Origin: Blasia pusilla
Taxonomy: Eukaryota > Marchantiophyta > Marchantiopsida > Blasiales
DNA: 64,000 nt
NCBI GenBank assembly: GCA_050084515.1
Contig: CM114271.1
Coordinates: 17,732,001 to 17,796,000 of the forward strand
Direction of reading: 5' to 3'
Shown: in pieces, positions 1 to 12,935 of the stretch
Position numbering within the stretch: position 1 is the first letter of the stretch
How the letters are laid out: every line of letters begins with the position of its first letter
Translations under genes and position numbers: made by a program
The notes under the pieces: generated by a model
What the model was told of the DNA's origin: nothing
Database searches by the model: none
What the model saw: the letters and a program-made list of their open reading frames with translations, nothing else

Positions 1-2140
1 CCATATTAGATAAAGAGACTACACTGGTGAGGTCTACGAATGGTCTTTTTTCATTCCCCTTCTATGGTTCCTCTTGAGATTCATGCATCTTGTGACAATA
101 TCAACCATCCGACAAAACAAATATATTGTCCGTATATAAAAAATTAGTAGAATAAATAAATAAATAAATGCAAAAATCCTTAAACTAAAATTTATGTCCT
201 TGAACATTATATTCTAATTTAAAAAACAAATTCACATATAACTTAAGTTTTCATACAAAATATGAAATAAGACAATAATTCGAATGAGCAATGAAACTCA
301 TATGTACTGATCTCACTTGAGTCCTTTGAGCAAATTTTATGACAATCACTTATTCTCCATGATCTCAACCCTCAACAATCAAGTACATATGAATGGCCAA
401 GGGATGCGATCGTGTGAAGAATTTGTATCTCCTTCTCTTTCATGACCTCCAACTACTTATTCTGAAATACATTGATGATTTACCATAGGCGTGGTAAAAA
501 AACTTGATGCACTCTCATCAGAACTATAACTCAAAGTGTTTCTCAAAGGGCTTATACTAACATTAAGAGCATAAATCCCATTTTAAAAAATCAGCAATAG
601 TCCTTAGATAGGACTTGATGCCTTATCCATACTTAAACAAGTCAGCAATGGAACCTAGCCACAACTTGAAGCATTATTCCTATTTTCAACGATCCGCGAT
701 GAAACATACTCCAAACTTGATATTTCTATTACCTCAACGATGTCGGCATCTATAGGTATATAATCCCTTTCTTGTTCATCAAGAGGAACGTAGAACTCAC
801 CATCGCTATAGCGTAAATTGTCAACACTCATTTATAAAGTATCCTTTGGTAGAATTTGCATTATCCATAAATATATTATAATTAAAAAAATATTTTAACA
901 TAATAATAAAATCAATAATAAATGATAATAAATCTCCACATATTAAAATTATAATATAAGTAGAGAATACTTGCTTTTTTGAGTCAGTCCACTCCCAAAG
1001 AAATGAAACTATAACGTTTGCTCAACTCAACAATCTGAACCATACATATATGAGAACAAAACAATACCAGTGAGACACTTTAGAAACTTCAAATAATGGT
1101 GAGGAAACATTAGAAACGTTCATGTTTCTTAAAGGATTTCAAACATTCAAATCATCCAATTTCTCACATCGTACCGAATGGAAAAATAGAGGAATTGTTG
1201 TGGAAAAATATAGGAATTAAGGAAACAAACGAAGAAAACCGATCATCTACTTCTTTACTTCCTCCTAAAATTAAGTGAGTGGGCAAGAAGTCAAGGAGCA
1301 CTTTTCTCTTGCCTACTAATTTTCACCTTTATGTTCAACACTCGAATTATAATTGGGAGAAAGAATATCAAACATCGAATCTCCAATATCCCCTACTCTG
1401 TAGACCTGAATTCCAAGTCGAACTCATCAAAGACATACCATCCCTCTAAATGATAGATGAAAGTGAAGGAATATTCTTCACCGCTCATGGCACCTGGGTT
1501 TGATAATAGCAATTGAAACAGAAGGCAGTGAATACAAAACCTTACGAGTTTACGAAGAATAGCATGTTCGAGGTGCGCATGCCCACCACTGACATCCCCA
1601 CAAAGCAAAAACCTTGGTTTGTACACAAAAGGTGTATAGGATCTAATCTTGATACCAAAGGAGCTAGCAAAGGCATGATCGCCACAATTGCCTTGTGAAC
1701 AAGACAAAAACATATCTTGCCAATTCCCCGCAAGCTTGCGATGCGTGGCGGAAAAATAGAGGAGAGAATGTGATCCAACATATGTTTTGCCTCGTCAAGC
1801 TCTCCAAGCTATGCGGAGGTTTTGCAATGCAAGCAAACTGTAGGATGTTTTGATGATGAAGGTGTTATTCACATTAAATTACTAATGTTTTAAGTCAATT
1901 GGTTATATTTCTACGAGACCGCGAGCCAAGGGGAGAAAGGTTGTAAGGTTTTGAAAAATGATTGGGATCCAAAAGAGTCAAGGAATTTGAGAATAGGATG
2001 CAATCAGAAATTCCCGTGTGATCATTATTGACTTTTACACGGATTGTAACATGGAATTCCAAAACCGTTATAAAAAAAAAGAAAATGAGTTAATAGTATG
2101 GATTTATGCGCTTGATGATCCTTATTGTGCACATTTGACC
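1..2140. other. AT-rich intergenic DNA
   Basis: AT-rich sequence with many A/T runs and no convincing gene. A slightly richer patch at about 1393-1800 is open on the minus strand in two overlapping frames (about 80 and 106 codons). I recognise no domain in it, and it has no codon-bias or splice context that would make it a gene. It may be a fragment of an old coding sequence. Confidence 0.6.
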
Positions 2141-2175
2141 ATTTGTAACATACCTCATAGAGGTATGTTACAAAT
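2141..2175. repeat. Perfect 16-bp inverted repeat with 3-base loop
   Basis: The arm atttgtaacatacctc (2141-2156) is followed by ata and then by its exact reverse complement (2160-2175). The arms are 16/16 paired. It lies in AT-rich intergenic DNA, not next to a gene. It could be the core of a small MITE, a cruciform-forming site or a small-RNA hairpin; nothing flanking decides between these. Confidence 0.9.
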
Positions 2176-5100
2176 AAAAACTCTCTCGTTTACAACCGAG
2201 TATATACAGCTAAAGACACGCCTACACTCTACATCTTTCATTCTTCCTCAAATATTTTCCTGGAAATAAAGGAGGCTCCTCTCTTCAGCTGATGCTTCCT
2301 CCAATTCTCTCGCCAATTTGTGATATAGTTGTGCTCCAATTTGTGGTTGGAATCCTCGATAGATGCTTCCTCTCTTTGACCGATGCTTTCTCTAGTTCTC
2401 TTGCTACTTCCTCTAACAGCTTCCTCCAGTCCTCTCACCACTTCCTTCAACAACAGTGTTGAGCTCCATGTTAGATACAAGACTTATTTGCCAACCTAGA
2501 GCGTGTACAATAACATGTGTCTTACTACACCTAGTTAGTACCAAAAGTTTCATTTGTCAGTAGAGATCTCCCAAGGGTGGGATGCAAATCAAAAGACATC
2601 CCCCCGTTGAAAAATAAGTCGGGCTTATGGCCTCATTCAAATTGATGGTCGGGAGAATATAATCTCATTTAAATATCTTTTAACTTTTTTTCACAAAAGG
2701 ACGTTTGAGACGGCCACTTGTAGAATGGGCTTCACTTCTTGGGGAAGGGGGAGTTACCAAACGATGTAACACCCCGCGGGGCCCCTTAGATAAGGAGGGT
2801 CTATCAATATCTACCCAAATCGAAATAACTATAAAATAGTGTACCTTTACGCTATTAATTTCACAACTTTATGCTTTCTGCCTTTGGATTTGTAGTCAGT
2901 GGATTTTTGTTTCGTACACAAGAACTTAGTTTACTTCATTTCTCTTACTCTCTACTCGTCACCTAACATCTATATGGTCCATTGTATAGAGTTTATCTTA
3001 CTTATATACTCAATAATTATACCACTTTGTTGACTAGGCTAGGACTCCTAATATCCTCAAGAGATATGCATACGATATTTTTCATTGTGGACGTGAAATA
3101 TCAATATTTTGTCTTCTTGTATTTTATTTTACTTGTGTGCTCATGCCTTGAGAGAAGCCTTTCCAAGAGTTTGATGCTTGTTACTTCATTTTAGAACTTT
3201 ATGTTCCTCGCTCATCAACTTTGTTTGTTATGTTTCACTCATTCTTTCATTCTCTACTCCACAATTATTTGTTCAATTCGTATTTAGTTTCTCTCAATTC
3301 ATAATGAATGTTTTATTCGTCTATTATTGAAAGATCATTGCCCATACTCTTCAATTCAAGCATAAATTAAAACCTTATTAAATTAGTGATGAAGAAGCAA
3401 TTATTGATGACAAAATTTGACACAACTATTTTAAATTCGAAACATATGCAATAAGAGGCCTACAAAATATAAGATTCTTAACTCCCCATAATGTTATTAA
3501 TAAAATTCTCTTAAAAATTTAGAATCATTTTTTATCTATATTATCTAAGTAAATAAATGCTTAGTTATTAAAATATTTAACCACCATTTTTGCAATAAAT
3601 ACATTGTGACACATTGTAAATTAAAAAAAGAATAAAATGGAAATGTTTTTGAAAAGGAAAATTTCTATGAAAAGATTCATTCAATTTATTGGATAAATAC
3701 TGATTGGAACTAATGAAATATAATACAAAAATTAAAACTTTGTTCTGCTAAGGATTTTTTTTTTTATTCAAAATAATTTTACTGCCAACATTCATATCCT
3801 TGTATTTTTCCATGTCATAACTCCATGACGATATGGATCGATCCTTGTAGATTCTCTCTGTCTTTTATTGTTCGGATGCGGAGAAATAAATAAAATGATT
3901 TATCATGGAAACCAACACGATTGGAGACTTTATATCTATACACGCTCGAGTAACATATACAAATATGTTTTAAAGTTAGAGTTTAAGTTAAAGTTTTAAA
4001 GTTGGAGGTGTAAGTATGTTTCAATATATACGACCAAATATAAAGGGAACAAACATTTTACTATCAATTTATAAATAACTTCTGATTTTTTCTAGAATTC
4101 TTTCGTCTTCGATACTAAGAAGTCTTTCTTATTCAATACTAAGAAGTCTCTTGTTTATGGTTTGGTCAACAAAATCTACATCTCATTGCCAAAAAAAAAA
4201 CTGTCGTCCCTTCGTATTATCCCACATGGTGTTTCCCTAAAAATTGGGGCAAGATGAAAAGATATACCTTCTTTTGTTATCACATCATATAAGATGATTG
4301 GCAATTTATCGTTGATAATGGTAGTTTTTCGTACGTAGAGCTTTGGGGCACAAGATTAACTCTAAGAAAATTGGATTAAGTTTGATCAATGTCCTCCATA
4401 TAGAAGAGGAGTATATGGTTTCAATTTGGCTAGAAAAGGTGGGGAAGGGAGAGCATAAAGAACCATACTTAGAGATCCTAAACATGGAGTGATTATTCAT
4501 TCTATTAATGTGATTTGCTTATGCGTCGATTATGTTACATGCAATTGAACTATGAAGAGATAATATACAAAGGTGAAGACAAATATTTTACATATCTCAT
4601 CATACGCTACTCGTAGTATTATTATTAATTATTTGAAATTGTCTTTCTATGTGGTAAACCAGTACGCGGTCATTGAAAATTTGGATGCGGCACCACAAGG
4701 AAATAGAATACAAGGGAGTGTGATAAATGGGGTGGGGGAGAGACAAATATTTAATTCAGAATGCAAGGTTGGGACACCACTAGGGGAGAGGAAAAAAAAC
4801 TAGAGAGGATAATTTTTGACGAGATCAAATGGATATGGACTTAGACAGATGGAACAGATCGGAGGTTGTCACGTTAATATCACACGAATATCATCAATTA
4901 TAAAAACTTAATTACATAAAATCATACAGACCACACGAATCTGTTACGTGGATTCACGGTGGATATAATTGTGAAACTCTCGTCCACGGTAGAGAGCAAC
5001 CACACAAATCAAAACAACTTGCCCATTCAAGGTGCAAAACGAAGCTTACTTGTAGAGGATGTAAATCTCGTAAAATTGATATTTCCTACTCCAAACATGG

Positions 5101-5810
5101 AGTTAATTTATCTGTATATCACCCATCCTTTGTATGCCATCAAATTTTTGGATGCATAGGTCTTTTATTAAATTTGGTTACATATGCGTACATCTTGTTT
5201 TTAAAATAGCATATCTACTTTGGAATGCATGGGTTAGATAAAGGAAGGGAGACTTCTTATGTTTCCTAAACAAGGAGGGAAGAGCACATGATTATTTCTC
5301 AACATAGAAGTTATAATTTATGTTTTGTTTTAAATGAGGCGAAAGATGAGAGGTTTAAGAGTAGATATGCATATTCTTTACTCTACTATATTTGATGTCA
5401 CATCCTAGATAGGAGTTATATCATATAGGTTCAAATCAAAGCTTATAAACACTTGTTTGTAAGAAAAAAAATTATGTGAGATAGCCATAGAAGCACCAAA
5501 AACCAAACTTATTTGAAATTGAAATGCACATGACATCTGTATGTTCAAGATGACTTGTTGAGGAAGAATATAACATTTGCAAGCATGTTTCCCTTTGTCT
5601 TGGGATGATCTTGAGTAAGATTGGCTTAGCTGTATGCTTAACATGGATCTTGTTTGGATTCTAAACTTACTTCCTCTAGTTTGAAGAGTGATTGTTACCA
5701 TCATATTTTAGGCTAAATATAAGTTAATGACCTACATCCATCCATACTATTAAGAGAGGATAACTTTGCAAATCGCAACCATCAATCCGATTGACAGATA
5801 TTTTTGGGAT
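2176..5810. other. AT-rich intergenic DNA
   Basis: No supported gene. 2270-2470 is a pyrimidine-rich stretch built of imperfect gcttcctc-like units. 2740-2800 has a short GC-rich block (gatgtaacaccccgcggggc) that looks like a decayed LTR fragment, but no paired LTR was found. The remainder is A/T-rich with many stops in all frames. Confidence 0.55.
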
Positions 5811-5866
5811 AATAATATAATATTTCAGAGGCACGTGTAATAATATAATACCTCAGAGGCACATGT
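5811..5866 (+). repeat. Two tandem copies of a 28-bp unit
   Basis: Positions 5811-5838 and 5839-5866 are near-identical tandem copies: both begin aataatataata and continue with cagaggcac then gtgt or atgt, differing at about four bases. Two copies only, in AT-rich DNA. Confidence 0.8.
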
Positions 5867-7270
5867 GCAGCTAAATAAGGACATATAAAGTATAATCCTA
5901 AATTTTTTCGTATCTACCTACAAGAAGTACTACTTGAGATGGCAATTGCATAACTTGGTTCATGAATGCCTCTCAAAAGTGATAAACCATATAACGAGTA
6001 AACCAATATCTATGTACAAAGGATCTCGACGTGATATGGATTAAAGAAAGAGAGATCAATAACCATTGGTACTTCATCCCTATCCATGATTTGTGAACAT
6101 CCTCTATCCTCTTATACAAATATAGATTATGGATGGTCGTTACGCATATTCCCTTGGAATCAAAGATTACAAATTTTTGAAAAGTAGTAGATTTGTAAAC
6201 CTTTGATTCCTACAAAATAGATTGTGTGCGGAGTTTCTCTTCCAAGAGGGGTAATTCACTCTTATGGAAGAGTGACCGAGTCCAAATCCATCCATTATAT
6301 GGAGAATGATATATGGAACTCCTGAAAGATAAAAAATCTTTCCAAATGGTTATCTCGATATATATTGTACTCACAAACTTCTGAATAGTACATTATGGCT
6401 AAGTCACTCTCATGAATGGGATAATCCATTCGAGATTGTGGGATAATCCATTGAAGAGCGACAATAGAAACTCGAAAAAAATGAAGTTAAAGGTAGTGAA
6501 CCCTTGAAGATCCCTCATATTTATATACTCATAAAGGATCTAAAAGGCTAGAAAAGCTCGATCTTATCTTGTGCCACACAGCTTCCTCTCAAGACTTAAC
6601 CAATCCCATCTTAACACAAGTATATATTCTTTTAACTCATCATGAAATATCCCTTTAACTTTCTTTTGTATCCTCTAAATAATCAAACTATCATAGCCTT
6701 ATCTTATTTTCAAACCAAGAGTATTTTGGTTTAATTTTCATAAATACACTAAATCCCAAATGCTTAACTCACTACTTTTTTAATTTTCACGTTTGATTTA
6801 TAACTCATTTTCCTATAGTTGGGCTCGCACAAATAAGACATCTTAGATATAAATTTTCATTTTCCTAAATTAATAATATTAAACTTATAAAAACTATCTC
6901 TATTGCTAATAAAGTTGAAATATACATGTTGTATCTATTTTCTACACGATAACGTTAGTTATCATGAAGTTTCTTCATGAAGTTGTTTAACATAAGGGGA
7001 GGAAAGTTTCCAACTTTGGCTCTAAAGAGCGGTCTGAAATAATAATAAAGGAGTTGCTGAAGCAAGGAGGGACTAGGAAACTAAGATTGGATAAATAATA
7101 AAGAAGAAGATGGTTAGATTTAAATAACAATGAATTAGGTTTGATATTTAATCGAGTGAGTGATATAGTTAATATTTCCAAAGGGAATTTAAATAAACAA
7201 TAATTTGATTTTCCCAACAATTATTTGAAAAATATAAGTGAAATTTACTTGATCTCAAGGCATATTTCAA
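5867..7270. other. AT-rich intergenic DNA
   Basis: No gene, RNA or clear repeat is visible. It ends where the chromodomain remnant begins. Confidence 0.55.
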
Positions 7271-7486
7271 AATGAACCGATATTTGTCAATATTGAGACA
7301 CAGAGTTTGAGTTCGAGACGTTGGGCCAATAAGTATGAGTATTTGGTCAAGTGGAAGGGCTACCATGTGAAGGAGGTGACTCGGATTGTTGAGGAAGATT
7401 CAGAACATGCGCAAGAGGTGTTACAAAACTTCAAATGGATGCAGGAAAAGCACATGCGTTGGTACATGGAGTATATCGGGACATGA
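7271..7486 (+). pseudogene. Chromodomain tail of a chromovirus (Ty3/gypsy) integrase, remnant
   Basis: The + frame reads a segment with the chromodomain signature YLVKWKGY (about 7340-7363), followed by an acidic stretch and HAQEVLQNF, ending at TGA 7484-7486. In chromoviruses the chromodomain sits at the C-terminus of integrase and is thought to guide integration by binding histone marks. Only this tail survives: the sequence just upstream is AT-rich and shows no integrase core, RT or gag. The usual TWE motif after WKGY is altered to VTRIVEE. This is a dead fragment of an element different from the one at 9.6-18.1 kb. Confidence 0.7.
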
Positions 7487-9578
7487 CTTGAGACTTTAGA
7501 AGTTTGGGCAAAAGGCAGTTATAACTAGAACATGATAGATTTGCAATAAAGAAATACATGGATTTGGAGATTCGATGCTTAGGTGTTTGATTGCAGGATG
7601 TTTGCGGTGGTGCATGATAATGAGTATTTCCTTATGTGCTTAAGTTGTAAGTTAAGAGGAGAGACAAGGCATAGCTTTGCTGAGAGTGGTTGCATTTGGA
7701 TAAGTACAAAGCTAGAACAAGACCAAGTGTTGGGTTACTAACAATTGGGCTCGTCTAAGCGTTGGCAGGGTAGATCACTCTATTTTGGGGCTTGGGATCC
7801 ATGATCTTATTTGTAATAGCATGAGTGAACTTAGTGACGCGCCCAAATTGAATATGAGGGCAAACCAAAATTAGTATGGCTCGTGGATCTTGTAAATAAG
7901 CAGGATGTCTAGGTGTTTTGAGCAAATGAAGTCCTAGGTAGTAGACTTAGTTAGCTTATTTTGATCGGTTGGGTTAGTTTGAAGGAAGTGATGTAGACTT
8001 AATGATGAGGAAAAGCTGTGGTGTATGCAACAATCTAAGACTTAAGCCAAAAGAGGAATTGCATATTAGTTACCATATTATAATGTGATGTCAAAGGGTC
8101 GACTTCCAAAAAAGCCTTGACGTGAGAAGGTATGCGTTAACGAGGGCATCAAACTCAAAGTGGGTTGAGTGTCGCGACCTTCATAACGAAACAAGCGCCG
8201 ATGTGAAACATCATGATTAACAAGCTCACACTAGGATGGATGCGCGTCGGAGAAGTCCCTTGAATAGTATATGAGATACGAGATGCGAGTAAGGTTGACC
8301 ATTTCATGTTTCAACAATCATGACTTGTGAAAACTGGGCCAAATACTTACCAAGACTTGAGAAGAGTCGAGTTTAAGAAGAGTGGGTTGCCACAGAGGAT
8401 GAGAATCCGAATTGGAACTTGACTAGTGTTTGGGGTTTCAATGTGTATAAGGTCATAATGGCCATACTTGATGTGCATTTGAGAAAATAAGGTGGCATTG
8501 GGAAGCTTATGCAAAACCAATTCCAACGAGACAAATAGATTAGCAGGGTCCAAGAAATTGCTACAAAATTTTCAAAAGGTGATAAGGATTGAGGACCAAA
8601 AGGAGTGGCTTGAGAGGATTTCCCAATGGTAGGGGGAGGTTGGAGAACCCTAGAAGGTTATATAAGGGGGTAGGTCTCCAAGGATGCTTGGGACTCAGAC
8701 TCCACTTTTGAGAGCCACGGGGCGAACCATGGGCACAGAATGGGTGCATTTGGGTGTGAAAAGCAAGCTAAGTCCAAGGGCGTGTATCTGGGAGGTCACC
8801 CTTGGATTCCAACCCATGACTCAATTATTGGGTCTCGGTTAGGGATTCATATGAGGTCTATTGGATAGTCAGGACCGCTAGGCGTGCCTGCACCGTTTTA
8901 GGTGTATGAACTATCAAAAAATTTTGTCGCAAGTCTAGGACGACTTACCCTTGTTGGGAAGTGAAGAGTTAGGCCATGTTGAGCTTGATCAATGACCCGA
9001 TATGTGAACTCAAGGAGTTGGAAGGCAGGTCGACTCGAATCAAGACTAACGAGAGTGTGTTGGATGCAGATCAAGAGAGTGAGCATGACCTAGTGAGCCT
9101 ACGCTTCCGTATCATATGACATTCAAGAGGAGTAGGCGTATGACAAAATATGTGGTTTGCAAAAAACACACAAACTTGTTGTAATGGAATAACAAGGGAT
9201 GTCTTTTTAGTGCAGTCGGTCATTTTTGTGACTCAATTTGCATTAGTTGAACATAAGGGTGTTGCTAAATCTTCTTGGAGGGCAGGTGCCTTCATATATC
9301 CACAACAATGCTGGGATGAAAAATATAATTATAAATTCTGGCTGTAGGTCCTTTTTCTCTCTCTCTAGAGCTAAAGGTATGCACTCCGTTGTCATACAGA
9401 CTTTAAAAGCTCCAAAAGTAAAGGTAAATGAAATTTTTTTCTCAAGACCTAAAGGCCTAACTACTTGTTTAATTAGTCTAAAGGAACAACGTTAGAATGT
9501 GGATTGACCCATTTTTCACAAGAGTCCCGTAGCATCGAAAAGTATAAGCTTACTTATTATAGGGAGAGTCATCACGAG
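7487..9578 (+). other. LTR-like non-coding DNA downstream of the chromovirus remnant
   Basis: About 2 kb of more balanced base composition than the AT-rich flank, with no sustained reading frame. A TATA-like box (TATATAA, 8659-8665) is followed by a GC-richer stretch, as in an LTR promoter. The position just after an integrase tail fits a 3' UTR plus LTR, but no second copy exists in the window, so LTR borders cannot be set. Confidence 0.35.
8659..8665 (+). promoter_or_regulatory. TATA-like box, possible LTR promoter
   Basis: TATATAA followed by a G-run, inside the putative chromovirus LTR region. The sequence match and position are the only support. Confidence 0.3.
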
Positions 9579-9795
9579 TGTTAGGATAGATTGGTGGGAT
9601 CTAGCAAATTGTCTACACGAGTAGTGGAGGACAGAGCCCAGGAGGTCAAGGATGACCCGCTGAGGCCTCGGGAAACCTGAGAGAGCAGGTTTTCCCTTTC
9701 ATCTCGGCTCATTTGGACACATATAGAGAAACTTCCTATTTTTTGTAAGTTTCCATGTTGGGATATTTGACTTTCCACTTTGGGAAGTGGCCCTT

Positions 9796-10080
9796 GACCC
9801 GCTACAGCAAGTCAAGATCCAAGGAGGTGACCTGCGAGCATAAGTTACCGTTGAGAGGGCTTGGGAGAGGGAAGGGGATATACCTCCAAGAGAGAGAGTT
9901 TGAGAGCTCATTCTCTCTTTGTTTAAACTCTTGGCATAAGGCGGCGCAGCTATGGTCCCTTGCCTTGTGAGTGTTACCCAAGCCTCTCATTAGCAGAGTG
10001 GGTCTTTTTTGACATGAGAGAGTGTACACCTTTGAGAGTTATGGTGTGAGATGGTGTAGAGAAAGATTGGATCTTACTTT
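9796..10080 (+). repeat. 5' LTR, segment shared with the 3' copy
   Basis: This block is repeated at 17792-18082 in the same orientation. Both begin gacccgctacag and end ggatcttacttt, with clear homology throughout and scattered substitutions and small indels (roughly nine bases in ten identical by eye). Same-orientation copies flanking the gypsy coding region are best read as LTRs. The LTR probably begins further left, near 9579. Confidence 0.8.
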
Positions 10081-11840
10081 ACAAAGAGAGAATGAGAGAG
10101 TGATAGAGTTTCATGGAGGAGCTTGCTAGTCACTTTTTTTTTGCAGGTTGGGGACCGTATTCCCTATTCAGCAGCTCATGGGAGTGCTCACCGGAGCAAG
10201 GGCAACTTTGATTTTTCTTTGCATTTGCCGATTTTTCGTGTGGAAGAGTGGCGCGTGGAATCGTTGCCCAAATTATGATAGGGATTGATTTATGGGGTGG
10301 GTTGCCCTATGTGGCCGTTGTGGGAAGCACCATGTAGCTTGCTGATTTGTATTTTTACACGTTTTACATTTTTTTGGGAGAAATCAACACGGAAGCGCTA
10401 CCAAATTTTGGGTAGGAGAAAGAGACATTGGGCTTTATGACAATTCCCGTTAGTTTTTACTGAATTTTTTTATTCGTAATATTTGTTGGTGTTTTCGTAG
10501 ATCGTGAAGCTGTGCACGCTATGCAAAAAACAATGCATAATTTGGAGTTGCGAGCAAAACGTTATAGTCAATCTTGCAAAATTGCCATTGCTAGGCAATT
10601 TCTAGGGCTAAATTGTTCAAACCCTAAACCAGCCGCCACGCCGGCGGCGGCGGCGGTCGCCGTCATAATCATCATCAAGGGTCCGCCATTGATGATCAAT
10701 GGTCAACCGTCACCATCAACGGTCAACTGTGAGTGTCAATGGTCCATCGCCTGTTGTCCATCCGTTAGTTGCCATTGCCGTTGTTACGTAGTGGAGGGGA
10801 TTCGACAACGTTCGTTTATTCTCTAACTTGCGTCGCCACCACGTACTTTGTTTTGGCCGCCACCGTAATTGCAGTTTCATCATCAACCATTGATGGCAGA
10901 TGACCTCCGGTTATGGTGTTTGAGTTTTGATTTCATGCTTCTATGTTGTGATTGGTAGCTGCTTGACAACGATCGAAGATCGTGCCGTGATGCCCGTAAC
11001 CGCAATGCGCCGTTGATTGCTGCGTCGTGCGCTCGTGGCCGAACCGCATCACCTCAATTGCAGAACCGCTCCTTCACTAAGGAGCACAGCAAGTGAATTG
11101 CTGATTGAGGAGGGTATACCGCCTCACCCCATTCCCGAGTACCGTGCTTTTTGTAGCCGTTTCGTGCCGCACCGAACCGCTCGACCTGCACCGCACATCG
11201 AGGAGATTGAGCAGCATCAGTACGAGAGGAGAATGACTTCCTGATTGGAGGAGTTGTCTTCATGACCGAGTTGGGCTCGAGATTTAGAGTTGCTGATGAG
11301 CGACATCGACACGTGTTTAGGTTACCCATTCTGGTCCTTTACCGTGCACGTGTGAGGGATTATGGGATTTGGGTAGTTTATTTGGGGATATTGGGTTGTG
11401 TGGATGCTGAGAGCACCATTTATGTATGTGGTTTAGTGGACATAGGCCTATCTGGGATATTTGGAGTTTAGGGTAGGTTATCGATGAGATGATAGCTAGG
11501 TCAATTTTCCGCACCATGTCGCGTGTTGCCGCACGTTACATGTCTCGGGGACAGAGAGTGTAGATCGACTGCCTCATGTTTGGGATGAGAGATTGAGGGA
11601 TTACTCACGACGTTGAGAGTGATCGGGTGAGAAGGGTACGAGGGTCATCAAGGCGTCCGTTCGGGACTTTGAGAGGCGAGGTGGCGAAACGGAGAGTAGC
11701 TCTGAGGTTTTACGCGCACTCGCGCAAGGTTTCGAGGATCTCCACATGAGGGACCACCTCGACCTCCTTGTGTGTCATCGTTAGACAAGGGGGAGGGTGT
11801 AGAGCACATCGCCACACATTTTGAGTGGTCCTACCAATTG
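10081..11840 (+). other. Gypsy LTR end / untranslated leader
   Basis: No convincing protein. A possible degenerate primer-binding site starts at 10249 (tggcgc, then gttgcc after an interruption), reminiscent of the TGGCGCCGTTGCC sites of plant gypsy elements. A short GCC/GGC microsatellite occurs near 10635-10660. GGTCAA (reverse of the W-box core TTGACC) occurs at 10701 and 10721. The rest is mixed-composition DNA with stops in all frames. Confidence 0.45.
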
Positions 11841-12935
11841 GGCGTACGAGATGGATGACCGAGGTAGAGAACCGGGTAGGTTTTTAGGTGTAGGAGGCAC
11901 GATTGAGTTGCACGATTTCAAAGCACAGTTTAGGAGTTGGTGCGACTCCCGGCGGGCCATGAACTCTAGAGAGTTCAACCTGTTTACAACATAGAATGCT
12001 ATGTTCTTGGATTTAGAGGGGGCTCCCATGGACGATTACCATGAGTTCTCTCAGAGATATGCCCGTGAGATCGAGGCGTGGAGGCTCTACTATGACCCAC
12101 ATTATGTGTCATGGACGGAGCCGTTCCCTGATGAGGAGGAGGAGTCAAGAGAGGCTACTTCCTCTTCCACTAGTGACGTTTTAGGAGGGGTCACTCGCAC
12201 TGGACAAGTTGCATCGTCTAGTCAGGTTCATCCCAGGTTCAAGCCCGTGGTTGAGTTCTTTGCCGAGTTGAGGGCGAGCTACGAGGGGGTACGGACAGAG
12301 AAGTTGGGGAGCATCCACGACTTCCTGAGACGCCCGGGTGAGAGTTTGGGTGCGGCTTACACTCGCTGGCGCCGGTTGATCAACGTCACTCAGGGGGTTG
12401 ATCAACGTCACTCAGGCTATCCAATCCTGGTACGCGATGTTGGACCGGACCCTGCGGAAACGGGTGCAAGGGGGTGCTTCTTATGAACACCTCCCCTACG
12501 TTGAGAGATGTTTTTTGGACCGTCGAGAAAATTGAGCGCAACATGGCGGAGGAGAGGGTAGCCACCATAGGTTATGGGCAAGAGCAGTCACGATTGGCTG
12601 CACCACCTGTGCAGCAACGTGGACTCCGAGATAGGTTGACTGTGGCACCACAAGCTCTAGGAAGATAGCAGGAGGTTGTGCCACAGAGACCTGCGTCTCC
12701 ATATGCGGCTCAGCAGCTGACACCTACTATTACTTGTTGGTCATGTGGTGGAGCCCATCATCAGCGCAATTGCACTCGTGAGGGTCATGGACGTGTGCCT
12801 CATCATGGAGGAGGAGATAGTGCTGCACCGGGAGGTTATCAGTGTGACTATTGTCAAAGGTATGGTCATACACGCGCAAAGTGTTTCAGTTTACATCCTG
12901 AGTTACGTCTGGACCGAGGACCAAAGGGGCACTAG
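11841..12935 (+). pseudogene. Gypsy gag polyprotein, broken
   Basis: Gag forms the particle shell and binds element RNA. Capsid-like coding is split among frames: the longest piece (12001-12486) has an acidic, Trp-containing segment and ends in a region frameshifted by a 22-bp duplication (12374-12417). Downstream, 12678-12935 encodes two zinc knuckles: a slightly irregular first one (CWSCGGAHHQRNC) and a canonical CX2CX4HX4C second one (CDYCQRYGHTRAKC). The knuckles confirm a nucleocapsid module. An in-frame stop lies before 12001, and the piece with the knuckles is in a different frame from the capsid piece. Confidence 0.75.
12374..12417 (+). repeat. 22-bp tandem duplication inside gag
   Basis: The 20-base string ggttgatcaacgtcactcag occurs at 12374-12393 and again at 12396-12415, giving a 22-bp period. 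22 is not a multiple of three, so it shifts the gag frame at this point. Confidence 0.9.

Noticed and set aside
1393-1781. Possible minus-strand gene
   Set aside because: Two overlapping frames with no recognised domain, start context or splice sites; insufficient to call.
11218-11233. 14-base match (TCAGTACGAGAGGA) to the sarcin-ricin loop of large-subunit rRNA
   Set aside because: Flanks do not match rRNA at all and it lies in the gypsy leader; probably coincidence.
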